Below the pieces are notes generated by a model, which saw only the letters and a program-made list of their open reading frames with translations, did not search any database and was not told the DNA's origin. Below are positions 1 through 11,200 of a stretch of 64,000 bases of DNA, one piece after another. Each line of letters starts with the position of its first letter. Positions within the stretch are counted from its first letter, which is position 1. Origin of the DNA: Chloranthus sessilifolius (Eukaryota > Streptophyta > Magnoliopsida > Chloranthales > Chloranthaceae); NCBI GenBank assembly GCA_021018995.1, contig CM037596.1:102469416-102533415 (forward strand). The letters run 5' to 3'. The position numbers and the translations under genes are program-made.

Positions 1-108
1 AGCTCAAAGATAAATGAGATGTGAAAAAGCGTAGTTTTCTAAGAAACCGAGCTAGTGAAAGCATAGTAATATTAAGGATCAGGAGTTGAGGGTCTTTTGT
101 CAAATCAG

Positions 109-625
109 GAGTTGAGGGTCTTGCTGCAGAAGGGGCTGAGAAACAGTGACGTTAGATCCCTTGGAAGGATCGTTCTTCCTAAAGTTACACCCATTTTTCC
201 CTTCTTTTTTTTTCTTATAGTATATAAAGAAGAAGAAAAGAATCTTTTATTTGATTTGGTTAGAATGACTACAGTCGGCTTGGTTCTATCTAACCAAGTA
301 GCCAATAACAAATCCCTGACTTCTCTATCTCCGGAAAGGTTCATGGGCTTTTTTTGAATATTATATATCTTGTACAAATCATACCGTAAAGATGCAAGAC
401 AAATTTTCCACCGCCAATGAAAGAGGGAATTCAACTTCGTGAGACATCTCAGATACTTCCAACTTTTGGATCATAAGATTCAGGTATATAGAACACACAA
501 TAGTTACTATTTCTCTCTTTCTTTATATTTTGCATATATGGCCTATTGAACCCTAGTTTCTTCTGGTAAGTAATATAGATTTTGGCCAAGTAATGAGAGC
601 AGGATGTATGTACTTGAAAACATAG
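109..625 (+). pseudogene. B3-domain transcription factor fragment (LEC2/FUS3/ABI3-like), decayed
   Basis: Three exon-like blocks spell successive parts of a plant B3 DNA-binding domain. Block 1 (109-183, after an AG acceptor and before a GT) reads ...LLQKGLRNSDVRSLGRIVLPK, which matches the start of B3 domains of the LEC2/ABI3/FUS3 group. Block 2 (about 392-483) contains NFPP and KEGIQLR and, after a one-base frame change, WIIRFR, equivalent to the W-x-F-K-Y-R strand. Block 3 (579-625) reads RFWPSNESRMYVLENI, the signature FWPNNKSRMYVLEN segment, and ends at GTAAAG. Introns separate the blocks as in that family. I needed at least two small frame corrections in block 2, and could not find the next exon (GDF..NGL..GD), so I call it a pseudogene or a 3'-truncated copy; upstream exons would lie before the window. 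These proteins are nuclear regulators of seed development. The family call is strong; the subfamily is uncertain. Confidence 0.72.
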
Positions 626-2085
626 GTAAAGCCGTAAAGCTACTTCAGATTAAAGTGTAGCCACAGGAGTGATAGGAGAAAGCACAACCAATATCAAAAT
701 TAAACTTTATTTATCTAGGAGGTAGTGCAAACCAAGATTCTCTTGGCCTAAAAAAATTAAGATATTGCACATAAGCTTCTCTTTGATATGAAGTCAACGT
801 TTACCATAGAACAAATGAGAACAAACTCGTTTGCTTGGCTTTTTCCATCATTTCTATCAATGTTTCTTACTTTGATTTGAACTCTTCTCAGATATGAGAT
901 GAAACTCCCTAAAAAGGGTTTATGGGAATACGAAGATAACTTTCATCTAGGTGAATGGGTAGTTTATCTAAAAGCCGCTCATACGTTTTCCCAATGACTA
1001 ATTTTTTGGCAGATTGCCCTTAATGTATGATTTATTAGTCTGACAGTATCGATTAAGGGCAGATTCCATCGGTTTTCACACTATGGCAGATTGCATCGGT
1101 CCTGGGGATCATCAATGTATGATAGCACGCAGCTGAGCGCCAAGTCAGACATTCCAAAGCTCATTACTCTCTTCAAATCTCCCTTCTCCATTGCAAAAAG
1201 GCTAAAATTGGAACTCTAACTGGCTTGGTAATTAAATTTACAGGGTGAAAGCTCAAACAGAAACACTAGGATCCAATCAATATGTAAATAAAAAAAAAAT
1301 CCTTTTGACACCTATAAAGCTCAAACACGAACACCGCAAATCTCAACACCTATAAAGCGTCTAAGCCTTAACACAGCAGAAAACAAAAAAAACAAAAAAG
1401 CAAAAAAAAAAAAAAACACAAATTCGATGAAAGTAACAGATTTTCTCTACTACTACAGAATTGCAACTTTTAAATTTCTGATTAATACAAGCCGAAATCG
1501 CGCTTGAGGCTCGATAAGCCACTAAAAAGCTTAAAAATACTTCTTGAGACAATCAAACCGAAAACCATTAATGGGGAGCTGTGAACTACATCTAAAACTG
1601 CAAACTCGTCCAAAGTCCGAAAACTCAATAAAAGACGAAAAAAACTACAGCTTTTTAACTCTGAAGCAATCAAGTGCGCCATTACTGAGAACTTCGGGAT
1701 ATGCAAAACCAGCAAAAGCCTCAAAATAGGCCATCAAATTTTCAAACAGAAACTGATCAGATCTGCTTCAACAAATCATTCAGAGGATACAAGCTAAGGC
1801 CTTTCACCATTAAAAATGATGGAATCATTCAGAGGATACAAGCTAAGGCCTCTAATGGCGTAAGATCATTTAAACACCAGTTGTGTTGTTTAAATGACGG
1901 TTAGGAGAGTCAGGTCCATACAATAATTGGGAAAAGAAAACTGTTGAAAGTTGGAACAACTGTCAAGTAAACAACAAACCCATCAAGTGTTGCATGATCA
2001 ACTGCCAAGTTTTCTTTTTTTTAGGGTACCTCCTTTCGCCCTACGTTCTAAACCCACTAAAACCCGTTGATTGCTTACAATCGGA
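626..2085. other. No gene recognised
   Basis: AT-rich DNA after the B3 fragment. I searched for the missing B3 exon here and did not find it. Short open frames are low complexity (A/T runs near 1380-1415) and have no family resemblance. A short direct repeat of about 27 bp (GAATCATTCAGAGGATACAAGC type) occurs near 1770-1850. Confidence 0.5.
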
Positions 2086-2350
2086 CGATGGAGATCATTT
2101 TTCACTCCAATCTTCACACAATGGATCTTGAAATCATGAGCTAACACCATCAAGTTTTTTATTCCATGTGGCACATATATCAAAAAATGGCCTAAAAATC
2201 TCGTTTGAGTGTGACGTGTACCATGTGATTTTAGGGCCATTTTGGGGGGATCCAGGCCGCGTGGAATAAAAAACTACTCGTCTTATGGTACGCTTATGGT
2301 TTCAAGATCCATTGTGTGAAAGATTAGAGTGAAAAACAATCTCCATCATG
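2086..2350. repeat. Foldback MITE-like element (family F)
   Basis: The sequence from about 2086 (TGGAGATCATTTTTCACTC) is repeated as an imperfect inverted copy ending near 2350 (GAGTGAAAAACAATCTCCA), with arms of roughly 85-90 bases. The arms contain the family hallmarks: CACACAATGGATCTTGAAA and ATTCCATGTGGCACATAT. Related foldbacks lie near 10.3, 11.5, 17.3 and 58.9 kb. Confidence 0.65.
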
Positions 2351-4300
2351 GAATGTTTGCCACATGGAATCAACATCTACTCATTTGATAGGAGAGATAT
2401 GATCTAAAGAACAATTGTGTGGAAGATTGGGCCGTAAAAATGATCAATGCTACAGAATTTGCAGCCACTCAGATTTTACCCATAACACAAAAGGGAAGTG
2501 TATGTATACTGGGCATAGTTTATAATCAGAGTTGGTATCAGTTTGTACAGAGGGACATCAACATCAATATGCATGGAGAACAAAGGACGTTCCCTCTATA
2601 ACAGTATCAGACCATCAGGAACCCAAAGAAAAAATCCACAATTAATGCGTCCAAGGGCGAAAGATCAATTTATAATTTAGGGGAAAATTATCCACACGCT
2701 AATATATTGTCACCAGAATAAGTATAATTTTTATGATTAACCAAGTTTAAAAATAAACAAAATATAAATATATAAATACTTGGACAGAGGTCATGGGTCT
2801 TATGTTTGGGAACAAGAATAAACAGATCTAAGATGCAAGGACAAGACAAATGATTTGACAAAGAAGACCCGAATAGCATCTTGAAGTGAACCCTAATGTT
2901 CAAAGGGGGATTATTGGAGATGAGCATCCACTAAAGCTTCATGCTGACAAACCTACAGGGATACACCCTAATGTTCACAGGGATTATTAGAGTCCCTCCA
3001 AGGGATATTTGCTGGGACATAAGTTCGCCCCACTCCAAACTTTTAAAAACCAAAACCAAATCATTGAGCCAGAAAATTAATGAAATATTGGGAAAGTTTT
3101 GTTGCATGTGGTGCATTATAGGACACAAATAGCCATAAAAGGAGATTTTAAATTACACAAGGCTAAGGGGCAGACGTTATCCGCATAGTGACAAGTTTAG
3201 ACCTGTGTAGGTTGTTGGTTATGAGATCTTTGATAAGAATATGCAACATATTCGGATGTTAAAATGTTCATATTAGGTAGAAGGTCAGAAGTTGCTAGGT
3301 TCCAATTTCTAATCTTCAACTTATACTGCATACTTGTAGTTTAGTTCGGGCATTAGCCTAAATTTTACAATTTAAAAGCTCATCTGCTGTCAAACAAATA
3401 ATCTCACTGAAGGTGAGGTGACCAAGGCAACGACAACAACTTGCTCTCTCAATTTTTGCTGCTTCTCAATTTATGGAGTATATGGCTAGATCAAACTAAT
3501 ATGGAATGGAATAAAAAAGTCTAATTGCATGCATATTTCTGCATACATATTCAAATCTGTAGACAGCGCATAGGGTCCCTCTGTTTTCACACTCTATCTC
3601 CTTGAACCAGCTACAGTATATGACAATAATTAAACTAATTGCAGCCATAGTCAAGAAAAATAAACACCATAACATATACATAATTTGACAAATGAGATTT
3701 TGTTCTGAACAGATACAGAAATTAGAAATAAATTCTTCAAATTTTTCTACTTGAATTCTTCAAATTCTAGTGTTTTTAGAAGATACCTGATGGCTTTGTG
3801 CCGACAGAATATTCATAATTCTTGGTAAAATAAATTCGAAATGCAGCTTGAATGAAAATCGAAATTGAACCACACCTTAGATCTGAACTTTGTCTGACTC
3901 ACACCTTAGATCTGAACTTTGTCTACTCAGATTTAGGCAATTAAATGAACGATCCCTATCAAATCCGATTCAAACTGTTGGCCTGAGATCCCTACCAAAT
4001 CAGACGAACGATCTAATTAGATTGACGATATTGATTACATCTAGTACACTAGTAAAATCACAGTAGAATGAGGGATTACGATGTAACAGTAAATTAGTAA
4101 TACTAATATAATCAGATGTAAACAATTACAAAGAAAATCAAAGGATAAATAAATATAAGCGTGGATTTGAGATCATTTAAAAGAAAATAAATGAAAGGGA
4201 TAAAAAAATAAAAATAAAAGAAAAACAAGGATTTTATAAGAGAGAGAAAAGAAAAGAAAGAAAAAACCAGAGTAAGCATTATTATTACATGGTCGAACTG
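2351..4300. other. No gene recognised
   Basis: Intergenic DNA. Part of the foldback-family sequence (GTGTGGAAGATTGGG) recurs near 2417-2440. A short direct repeat (CACACCTTAGATCTGAACTTTGTCT) occurs at about 3873-3925. The rest is AT-rich with purine runs at 4200-4270. No exon-like stretch was recognised. Confidence 0.5.
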
Positions 4301-4305
4301 CTTCA

Positions 4306-4460
4306 AACTGCAATGGCCGCTATCTACATATCGAAAACGAATGGCCGCTATCTACAGATCTCTGCTTCAAATTAATGATATAGAGATCTCTGCTTCAAAC
4401 TGCAATGGCCGCTATCTACAGATCTCTGCTTCAAACTATAAAAAGATCTCTATATCGGAG
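4306..4460. repeat. Short direct repeats (ATGGCCGCTATCTACA motif)
   Basis: The motif ATGGCCGCTATCTACA appears three times (about 4313, 4341 and 4404), and AGATCTCTGCTTCAAA also recurs three times between 4356 and 4436. This looks like local tandem rearrangement rather than coding sequence. Confidence 0.6.
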
Positions 4461-4756
4461 CTCAAACGAAGGCTCCAAGGTATTGACAGATCGAAAACGA
4501 AGTTGGGCTGAGATGATGAATCTGATTGCAGATTTAAGAGAGAGGGAGATTGGAGAAAGAGATCAGACGGAAAAATTGGGAGATCGATTATAGATTCACC
4601 ATTTCAAAGAGATTAGAGAGAAATTTTGGGAGAACGAAGGAGAGAAAAGGTTTCGCTGGGGTTTTCTTCTCGGAGATCAGAGCGATTCACCTTGCGACGA
4701 GCTGCTGCAGAAATAAAATGGCGATGCAGAAATAAAATGAACGAATGTTAGTGTTG

Positions 4757-4770
4757 CCTATTTATAAGAG
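4757..4770 (-). promoter_or_regulatory. Candidate TATA box on the - strand
   Basis: Read on the - strand, 4770-4757 is CTCTTATAAATAGGC, a good plant TATA box. Downstream on that strand (4740 to about 4500) is a pyrimidine-rich, leader-like sequence. I see no long reading frame after it, so this could drive a non-coding transcript or be chance. Confidence 0.3.
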
Positions 4771-4988
4771 AGGCTGAGTTAACTTATTTGCAGCCTCAAA
4801 ACGTATAACGACTTAACTAAAGGGATTTAACCAAAGACTAATCTAGCTTTTTGAGACCGCTTTTCAAATAGTCTCTTAAGGCTCCACCTGCTTATTTATA
4901 AAGCAAACCTTAGATAGAACAACTCTATATGTTATTTTATCTAAGGAGACGACTACAGCCGTCCCTAATAAAAGGATTCGAGACGGCC

Positions 4989-5084
4989 TTTGAAATGATC
5001 GTCTCTAATAAATAGTTATTGGAGACGGCTTCGAAAAGCCATCTCCAATACTAGTCTCCAAAAGTCTTTTTTTTTGTAGTGAAT
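4989..5084. mobile_element. CACTA-type MITE remnant (one end)
   Basis: The stretch ends in TTTTTTTTTGTAGTG, the reverse complement of the CACTACAAAAA terminus of plant CACTA-type elements. Internally, GAGACGG and GTCTC motifs repeat in both orientations. I could not find the opposite terminus, so this is a partial element. Confidence 0.4.
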
Positions 5085-5479
5085 TCATGTGGGCTATGAC
5101 TGAGCTGTACAATTCCTCAGCGGTGAGGAAGAAGAAGGTTTTGCTTTGTGGGTGGCTCCTTTATTCCATTGGGTTTTTTAGTTTTTATCTTTTTCCTTTT
5201 TTCCCTCCCACGTGTGTTTACGGAGGAGGGTTTTCAAGATTTGTAGATGCACGTTATAGTTATAGGTATTCAATAGAAAATTAAAAATTATAAAGTTAGG
5301 AACTTATGTATCAAGTATATTTGTTCGATGTTAAATGCAAACCAAAAAAAAAATAGAAACTTATTATTTTGTAACGGTAATTACAAATGAAAATTACGCT
5401 AAGGAGGGAGTTATTTTTAACGGTAATTACTAATGAAAATTATGCTAATGATAGCCGTGCGAGTAATAAATTTACAGGA

Positions 5480-6415
5480 TCAGTGACATTGTCTTTAATA
5501 GTTGTATGCATGTAAAATATGGAAGGGAGATTACGTTGCAGTTGTAGGGCGGTAATGCGTTCAACTGTAGTTTTTTTCCTTGAGACATTAGTACGTGAAG
5601 TGTTGTTCTGCTTGCAATTATCTCCAGATTGGGTGACCTAAGCACTGTCTTTAATAGTTGTATACATTTAAAATATGGGAGGGAGATTACGTTGCAGTTG
5701 CAGGGCGGTAATGCGTTCAATTGTAGTTTTTTTTCTTGAGACATTAGTATGTGAAGTGTTCTACTCGCAATTATCTCCAGATCGGGTGACCTAAACACTG
5801 TGTTTAAGAGTTGTATGCATTTAAAATATGGGAGGGAGATTACGTTGCAGTTGTAGGGCGGTAATGCGTTTAATTGTAGTTTTTTCCCTTGAGACATTAG
5901 TACGTGAGGTGTTGTTCTACTTGCAATTATCTCCAGATTGGGCGACTTAGATACTGTCTTTAATAGTTGTATGCATTTAAAATATGGGAGGGAGATTATG
6001 TTGCAGTTGCAGGGCGGTAATCATGGGTCAAAATTTCGTCCGATACCGATACTTATCGTATCAGACTTGGATGATACAGTACATTCAATGTACCGTATCG
6101 CCATGTTGTATGTATATGCCTGGACAATACATTCAATGTATCGTCCGATATTTTACTATTCTGATATGTATCGTCTGATACGTATCGGATACCCGAAATT
6201 TTGACCCATGGCGGTAATACGTTCAATTGTAGTTTTTTCCTTGAGATATTAGTACGTGAAGTGTTGTTCTACTCGCAATCATCTCCAGATCGGACGACCT
6301 AGACACTGTCTTTAATAGTTGCATGCGTTCAATTGTAGTTTTTTTTCTTGAGACATTAGTACGTGTAGTGTTGTTCTGTTCGCAATTATCTACAGATCGG
6401 GTGACCTAGAGGGAG
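5480..6415. repeat. Tandem array, period about 153-156 bp
   Basis: A unit containing ATGGGAGGGAGATTACGTTGC, GGGCGGTAATGCGTT and CTTGAGACATTAGTACGTG repeats: the GGGC of GGGCGGTAAT ends at 5550, 5706, 5859 and 6015, spacing 156, 153 and 156. The fourth unit is split by an insertion at 6022-6210 and resumes at 6211. A shortened fifth unit lies at about 6310-6415. The 141-residue open frame on the - strand here is just three translated repeat units. Confidence 0.9.
6022..6210. mobile_element. Foldback insertion with duplicated target
   Basis: The element starts CATGGGTCAAAATTTCG and ends CGAAATTTTGACCCATG, exact inverted termini of 17 bases. The interior is rich in GATAC/GTATC motifs. The 8 bases GCGGTAAT are present on both sides (6014-6021 and 6211-6218), and the uninterrupted site is visible in the neighbouring tandem units. 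An 8-base duplication fits hAT-like insertion; a 9-base reading would fit Mutator-like insertion. Confidence 0.85.
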
Positions 6416-6884
6416 CCCGTTGATCTCCGATTTCAAAAAAAACAAAGGTCAAACATACCATGAGGTTGGAATTTGTTGGATTCGGCGCAGAAGATTAACC
6501 AAAAAATATGTCGCAACACCAGTCTTAGAGGTGATTTTCGTGTCACTTTTTCAAATGTGTGCCACAAAAACAATGTCACTGATGGTACTCTGACATTCTC
6601 AAGATCCATTGTGTGGAGGATTGGGATGAAAAACTATCTCCGCCGTCTAATTCAAAGTCTCCAGTGGGAAGATTACCTTTTTGGCTGGGGTGCATATAAC
6701 AGTATGCTTTTTCAATAATTAGCTTAATTAATTGGTGGCGTTAAAATTCATTTTATGAAAAAATAGTGATGTGAATTCAACTTATTCAACAAAAAAAGGG
6801 ACAATTTTGTTCCTATAAACTAAAACTCAATTCAATTGGCAAGTTTCTACTAATCTCTCCATTGCTTCTCATCGAATAATTTTA

Positions 6885-7944
6885 ATGGCATTACAGAAAA
6901 AGCATGAAGAACAAACAGATGCTGCAACAGAGAGACTACATGATCTTTTAATTGGAGGGAAGCTAGATGATGCCGTGGAAGTGTAAGAGATCGAAGAACA
7001 GGTCTACGATCTTAAGAAGCGGATTTTTCCTCGAAACCACAGAGAAGATGATGTTTAAAAACACCAAAGAACAGTCAATTTTCTTTTTTATTAGAAGAAT
7101 AATCCCAAAGACATATTTAAATAGAACTACTAATACGAAAATAAATATCCTAATCTATACTAACCATTTTCAAAATAGTAAATTCCTAATCCCAAAGACA
7201 ATTACTATGTATATTTAAATAGAACTACTAGTACGAAAATAAATATCCTAATCTTTACTAAACCTTTTCAAAATAGTAAATTCCTAATTCTATTAGAACT
7301 TTCCCAAGGGCTTGCTAATCCACTATTGATAATTTCTATGACACTAGAACACCTAAAAGTACCAAAACTTGGACTTTCTAATAATAGAAAGTTTTTACAG
7401 AATTTGGACTTAGAGGCAGAAAACAGCCCTTTTTCGGACTTGTAAACATCTCCAATTGGCTAACGCGAGTCACCACGTCGTAGGCTTGTCGATATGCACA
7501 CTTCGATATTTAATAATAACAATTCGGAGTTACATGCACATAGCCATTCAAAGTTAAGTGGACTATTAGGACTTGTGAACCGATTTTTTTGGTCCATGCT
7601 ACAAACCCAAATACTCTTCTGCCACACGTTATATTCACTTAACAACTAACTTTAACTGTTCTTATATTCACTTAATTGCAATTAAGTTGTTAGTAATTGT
7701 CAATGTTCTTTGTTAGCTAACCTTGACCACATTTGACTTCATTTGTTAGCTTAATCGAATTTAATTGTGACATTAACTGCTCTTTTATTCACAGGAGGGT
7801 GCGGAAGAGGTAGCGAGGGAACTAGGAGAACTAGTAGAGAAACAGGAGAAAGGGCTACTTGAAACGGTTGGGGAGAAGGTAATAAGCATAGCTCAGACAG
7901 CTAAAGAAATAATTACCGGCAGAGATCCCAGTCATAAAGGTTAG
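6885..7944 (+). CDS. Possible small two-exon gene, acidic helical protein of unknown function
   Basis: Exon 1 (6885-6980) opens with ATG and reads MALQKKHEEQTDAATERL..GGKLDDAVE, followed by GTGTAAG as donor. Exon 2 (7795-7944) follows a good pyrimidine-rich acceptor (TTTTATTCACAG). It continues in phase as EGAEEVARELGELVEKQEKG..TVGEKVISIAQTAKEI..GRDPSHKG, then TAG. The predicted protein is 81 residues, rich in Glu, Lys and Ala, and looks amphipathic helical, somewhat like LEA-type proteins, but I do not recognise a family. The frame is open upstream of the ATG, so exon 1 could instead start at an acceptor (TTACAG, about 6895) with further 5' exons. The 814-base intron contains an AT-rich tandem duplication. 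The regular codon and residue pattern of exon 2 is the best reason to believe it. Confidence 0.42.
7105..7300. repeat. Tandem duplication, about 95 bp, AT-rich
   Basis: The block containing ATATTTAAATAGAACTACTA, ACGAAAATAAATATCCTAATC and AAAATAGTAAATTCCTAAT occurs twice in succession (about 7115-7208 and 7209-7296). It lies inside the intron of the possible small gene. Confidence 0.8.
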
Positions 7945-8025
7945 AATTTAGAAGTACATAGTAGATGGTGTGTTTAGAAGTTTATGATCTCTTTTTAGGT
8001 TGCTAAACAAAATCACATATGTTTT

Positions 8026-8028
<3 letters not shown>

Positions 8029-8062
<34 letters not shown>
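8029..8062. repeat. (AT)n microsatellite
   Basis: About 17 uninterrupted AT dinucleotides between the possible small gene and the 3' end of the CHUP1-like gene. Confidence 0.95.
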
Positions 8063-8066
<4 letters not shown>

Positions 8067-8231
8067 AAAAAGGGTGAAAAATATATTAAATTTGTGAGAG
8101 TTTGTTACATATATTAAACATGTACATACAAGAGAACTGAGTCTTTGATGGGGCGTTAAAAGTTACATGGATTTGCTAGGTTACCAAAATGTAGACCTTG
8201 CAAAGAGAGCTTCTGATGTCTGTCTATCGTA

Positions 8232-11200
8232 TTAACTTGCCTTGGATCGGAGCTCCTCGAATGCACGCATCGTTTCAACGTCGAAACCTCCTGCAAACTG
8301 GTGAAACACGAGTGTTAATGACTTAGTTTCCTGTGTTCGGGTTTTACTTGGGAAGGTGGAGCAAGTCGTATCTGGTCGCGGCCAAAAACATTTGGCTGCC
8401 CGACAGGTAAAATGCATATGCCCAACCTGAACCGACCCAAATGGTGCATCTCTTAAAAACCTCACATTTTCCATTTTTTTTGTATAAAATATTAGGTGGA
8501 CCCGATCCAGGTTCTGCCCAAGCTGGCACGACCATTGACTCAACCTGACTTTACCCAGGCTCAAAGGTCCGGACGGATGCTTCATACCCAACTCGACCTG
8601 TTGATTATCAATGGGCTGGATCCGTCAGTGATCTAACCTGCTACCCGCTAACACGTTTTGTGAAGTGGGTTGGGCATATAAATTCGGCTTGGCGAGTCCG
8701 AAGTTTCTTTCTAAAATGTGCTTATTATTATTTATTTAATTCCTCTTTTATTATTAAGTAACTTCATTCAAGAAGAAGTTACAAGGTGTGAGCAAACTAA
8801 AGGATGATTTTTTCGTTTGGGGGCTTCTGAAGTCTTATCTGTGAGCGTAAGGGCCAATGATCTATCTTATAAGAGGAGAGACAAAGGCTATGGATTCCCC
8901 ATGTGGGACTAGATTTCAACATGAACCCGACGCCCGACCCCAGTTGGTTTCTGGGGTTCTCAGGCTAGGCTGGCTGGTTCGAGACTAGAGAGCAGTCAGT
9001 CAGTCAGTGCTGGTCCCTAGGTCAGTATCCGTGCACCTAGGGACCAGCACTGAGTAATGGCCTTCTGACACGTCGGGTCGGGTTGCACCAAGGAAGATTG
9101 GAGAAAAAAATCTGTTATTAGGGAAGAATTACCTGATGGACCCGGAAGGCGAACCTCACTGCTTGGAGCATGAGGTTCTCTTCTTCGGTACTAACACCAG
9201 CTTTCAGCTCTGCACACACCCTTTTCATGTACTTCATCGCCAGCCTAACGGACGAAAGCTTAATCTGCGTCAGCAACAAAACTAATTAGTTCATCAAATT
9301 TGACATAAAACTCGAATTTCAGAAAAAGAAAAAAAAAAAAAAAAAAAGAGGAAAATTTAGTGGTTTTTAGCAAAATATGATAGAAAATGCTAAAAGAACT
9401 CCACCTTGTTGACAAATCCAGTTTCAAGCATCCATTCCCAAGGGATCTGAAACCCTTTGTATCGCTTCACTGCAGCTTCTCTAATCCGAGAAATGTTGAA
9501 TACCCCACGCTCTAACCTATAAGTTATGTGACCCATTTTATTAGAATTGTTGGAAAATATGAAAGGATGGAAGCAGAAATAACAGAAACAGATTAAAAAG
9601 GAGGAGCTTCTATTACTTTTCAAATAAGAACTGCATCTTCTTGAGAGCAGGGCGGCAAGGCTGACGGAGTTCGTCGCGGAACGATGAGGCCTCTGATTCG
9701 AGCTTCTTCAGATCGTAGTACCCGAATGCGGCTTCTCGCATAGCGTCGGCCTTGTGCTCAGGCCAATCGAAGTTCTTCAGAACTGCTCTCTCGTCGACGA
9801 GGAAAGAGAGCTCGTCGTCGAGCCATTTGACGAAGGCGACTACGTCTTCGATTTCGGTAAAAGAAGCATTTTGCACTTCCTTTATTAGAAATCGAATGAA
9901 ATCGCCTTGGGTTTCGACGTCGGTTTTAATCTGTGACATGTCCAGAAACAGAGGAGATGAAACTTGAAGGATATCAAGATGCCTAAACTGGCCAGGTACC
10001 TGCTTCCAAAAGCCTCCTCCCTTGAGGCCACACCCTAGGGATTTATATCCCTGACTTGGCATGTGCTGAGTTTGGGGTACGCATGTGCCCCTGAGATTAG
10101 GAAGAGGCCCGGATATCCAGGTTATCACAAAAAATATGACTAAAACTAAAGTTCAGATCCGGCAATCATTCTGTGGGGATCCATTTGGTTTAATTCAAAT
10201 ACATTCAGAAAAGATTAGGGAAAGCATTCGGGGATTATAAAACTAATAATAAAATTATTAAAGGGACCTACGACTTACACACGAGATTTGTACTGTGTCA
10301 CATGCTTGAAAAGAAAGACTTTGTTAATTTTAGGATATGTGCCACATGGAATACATTCAGAGCCGTCTGATTTGAAGAACATGATAGAAAGATCCTTGAG
10401 GTGAAAGATTGGCATGTAACTTGATCTATAACATTTGATTGAATACGGTTGAAGACAATCTTCTGATTCAATCATCAAATCTGATAAATCACATGATATA
10501 GATAATGTTTTGTGCCAATTTTTAGAATCACAAATCTTTCCAACATGGTCTTCAAATCAGTCGGCCCAGAATGTATTTCATGCAGCACATATATCAAAAA
10601 TAGTGAGATCTTTCTTTCAAGCATGTTTCGCAGTACAAATCTGGTGTGCATGTATTAGCTATTTATATATTTCAAGCATGTGCCACAGTCAATTTTCTTT
10701 TGCTTTTATCGGAATTTTCAATCATGCTTTAAAGTATATAAAATATATGTTAAGTTATTTTTAGAAAATATGAAGCATGTATCACAAAGAAAAATATTTG
10801 AAAAAAATCAGAAAATTTGTCAATTTTTTCAAAACGAATCGATGAATCAAACAAATATTGAGCTTGGCAGACTACCTATTCTTGGAGTCAGTGAGTAGTA
10901 GTAGGGATACACACCCTAAGCCGAAACCCGAAACTGAACGGAAAATCGAGTACACGGAAATAGCCCGAATCGCACCGAAAACTGAAACGAACAGAACCAA
11001 TTTCAGTTTAGGGTGGCCAAAACCGAAAACCCCACGGAGTAAGATGAATAAATCGAAAAAAAAAAAAAATATCGAAGGAACCAAAAAATTCATTAAAAAA
11101 ACAAGAATAGTAGGTAAAGTACGCACACCAAACTGAATTGGTTTCGGTGTCGGTTTTTAAAAAATAAAATAAATACCGAACCGAACCGAATGGGTTTCAT

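Noticed and set aside
5472..5897. 141-residue frame on the - strand with strongly repeated peptide units
   Set aside because: It is the translation of three units of the 155-bp tandem array; no independent support for coding.
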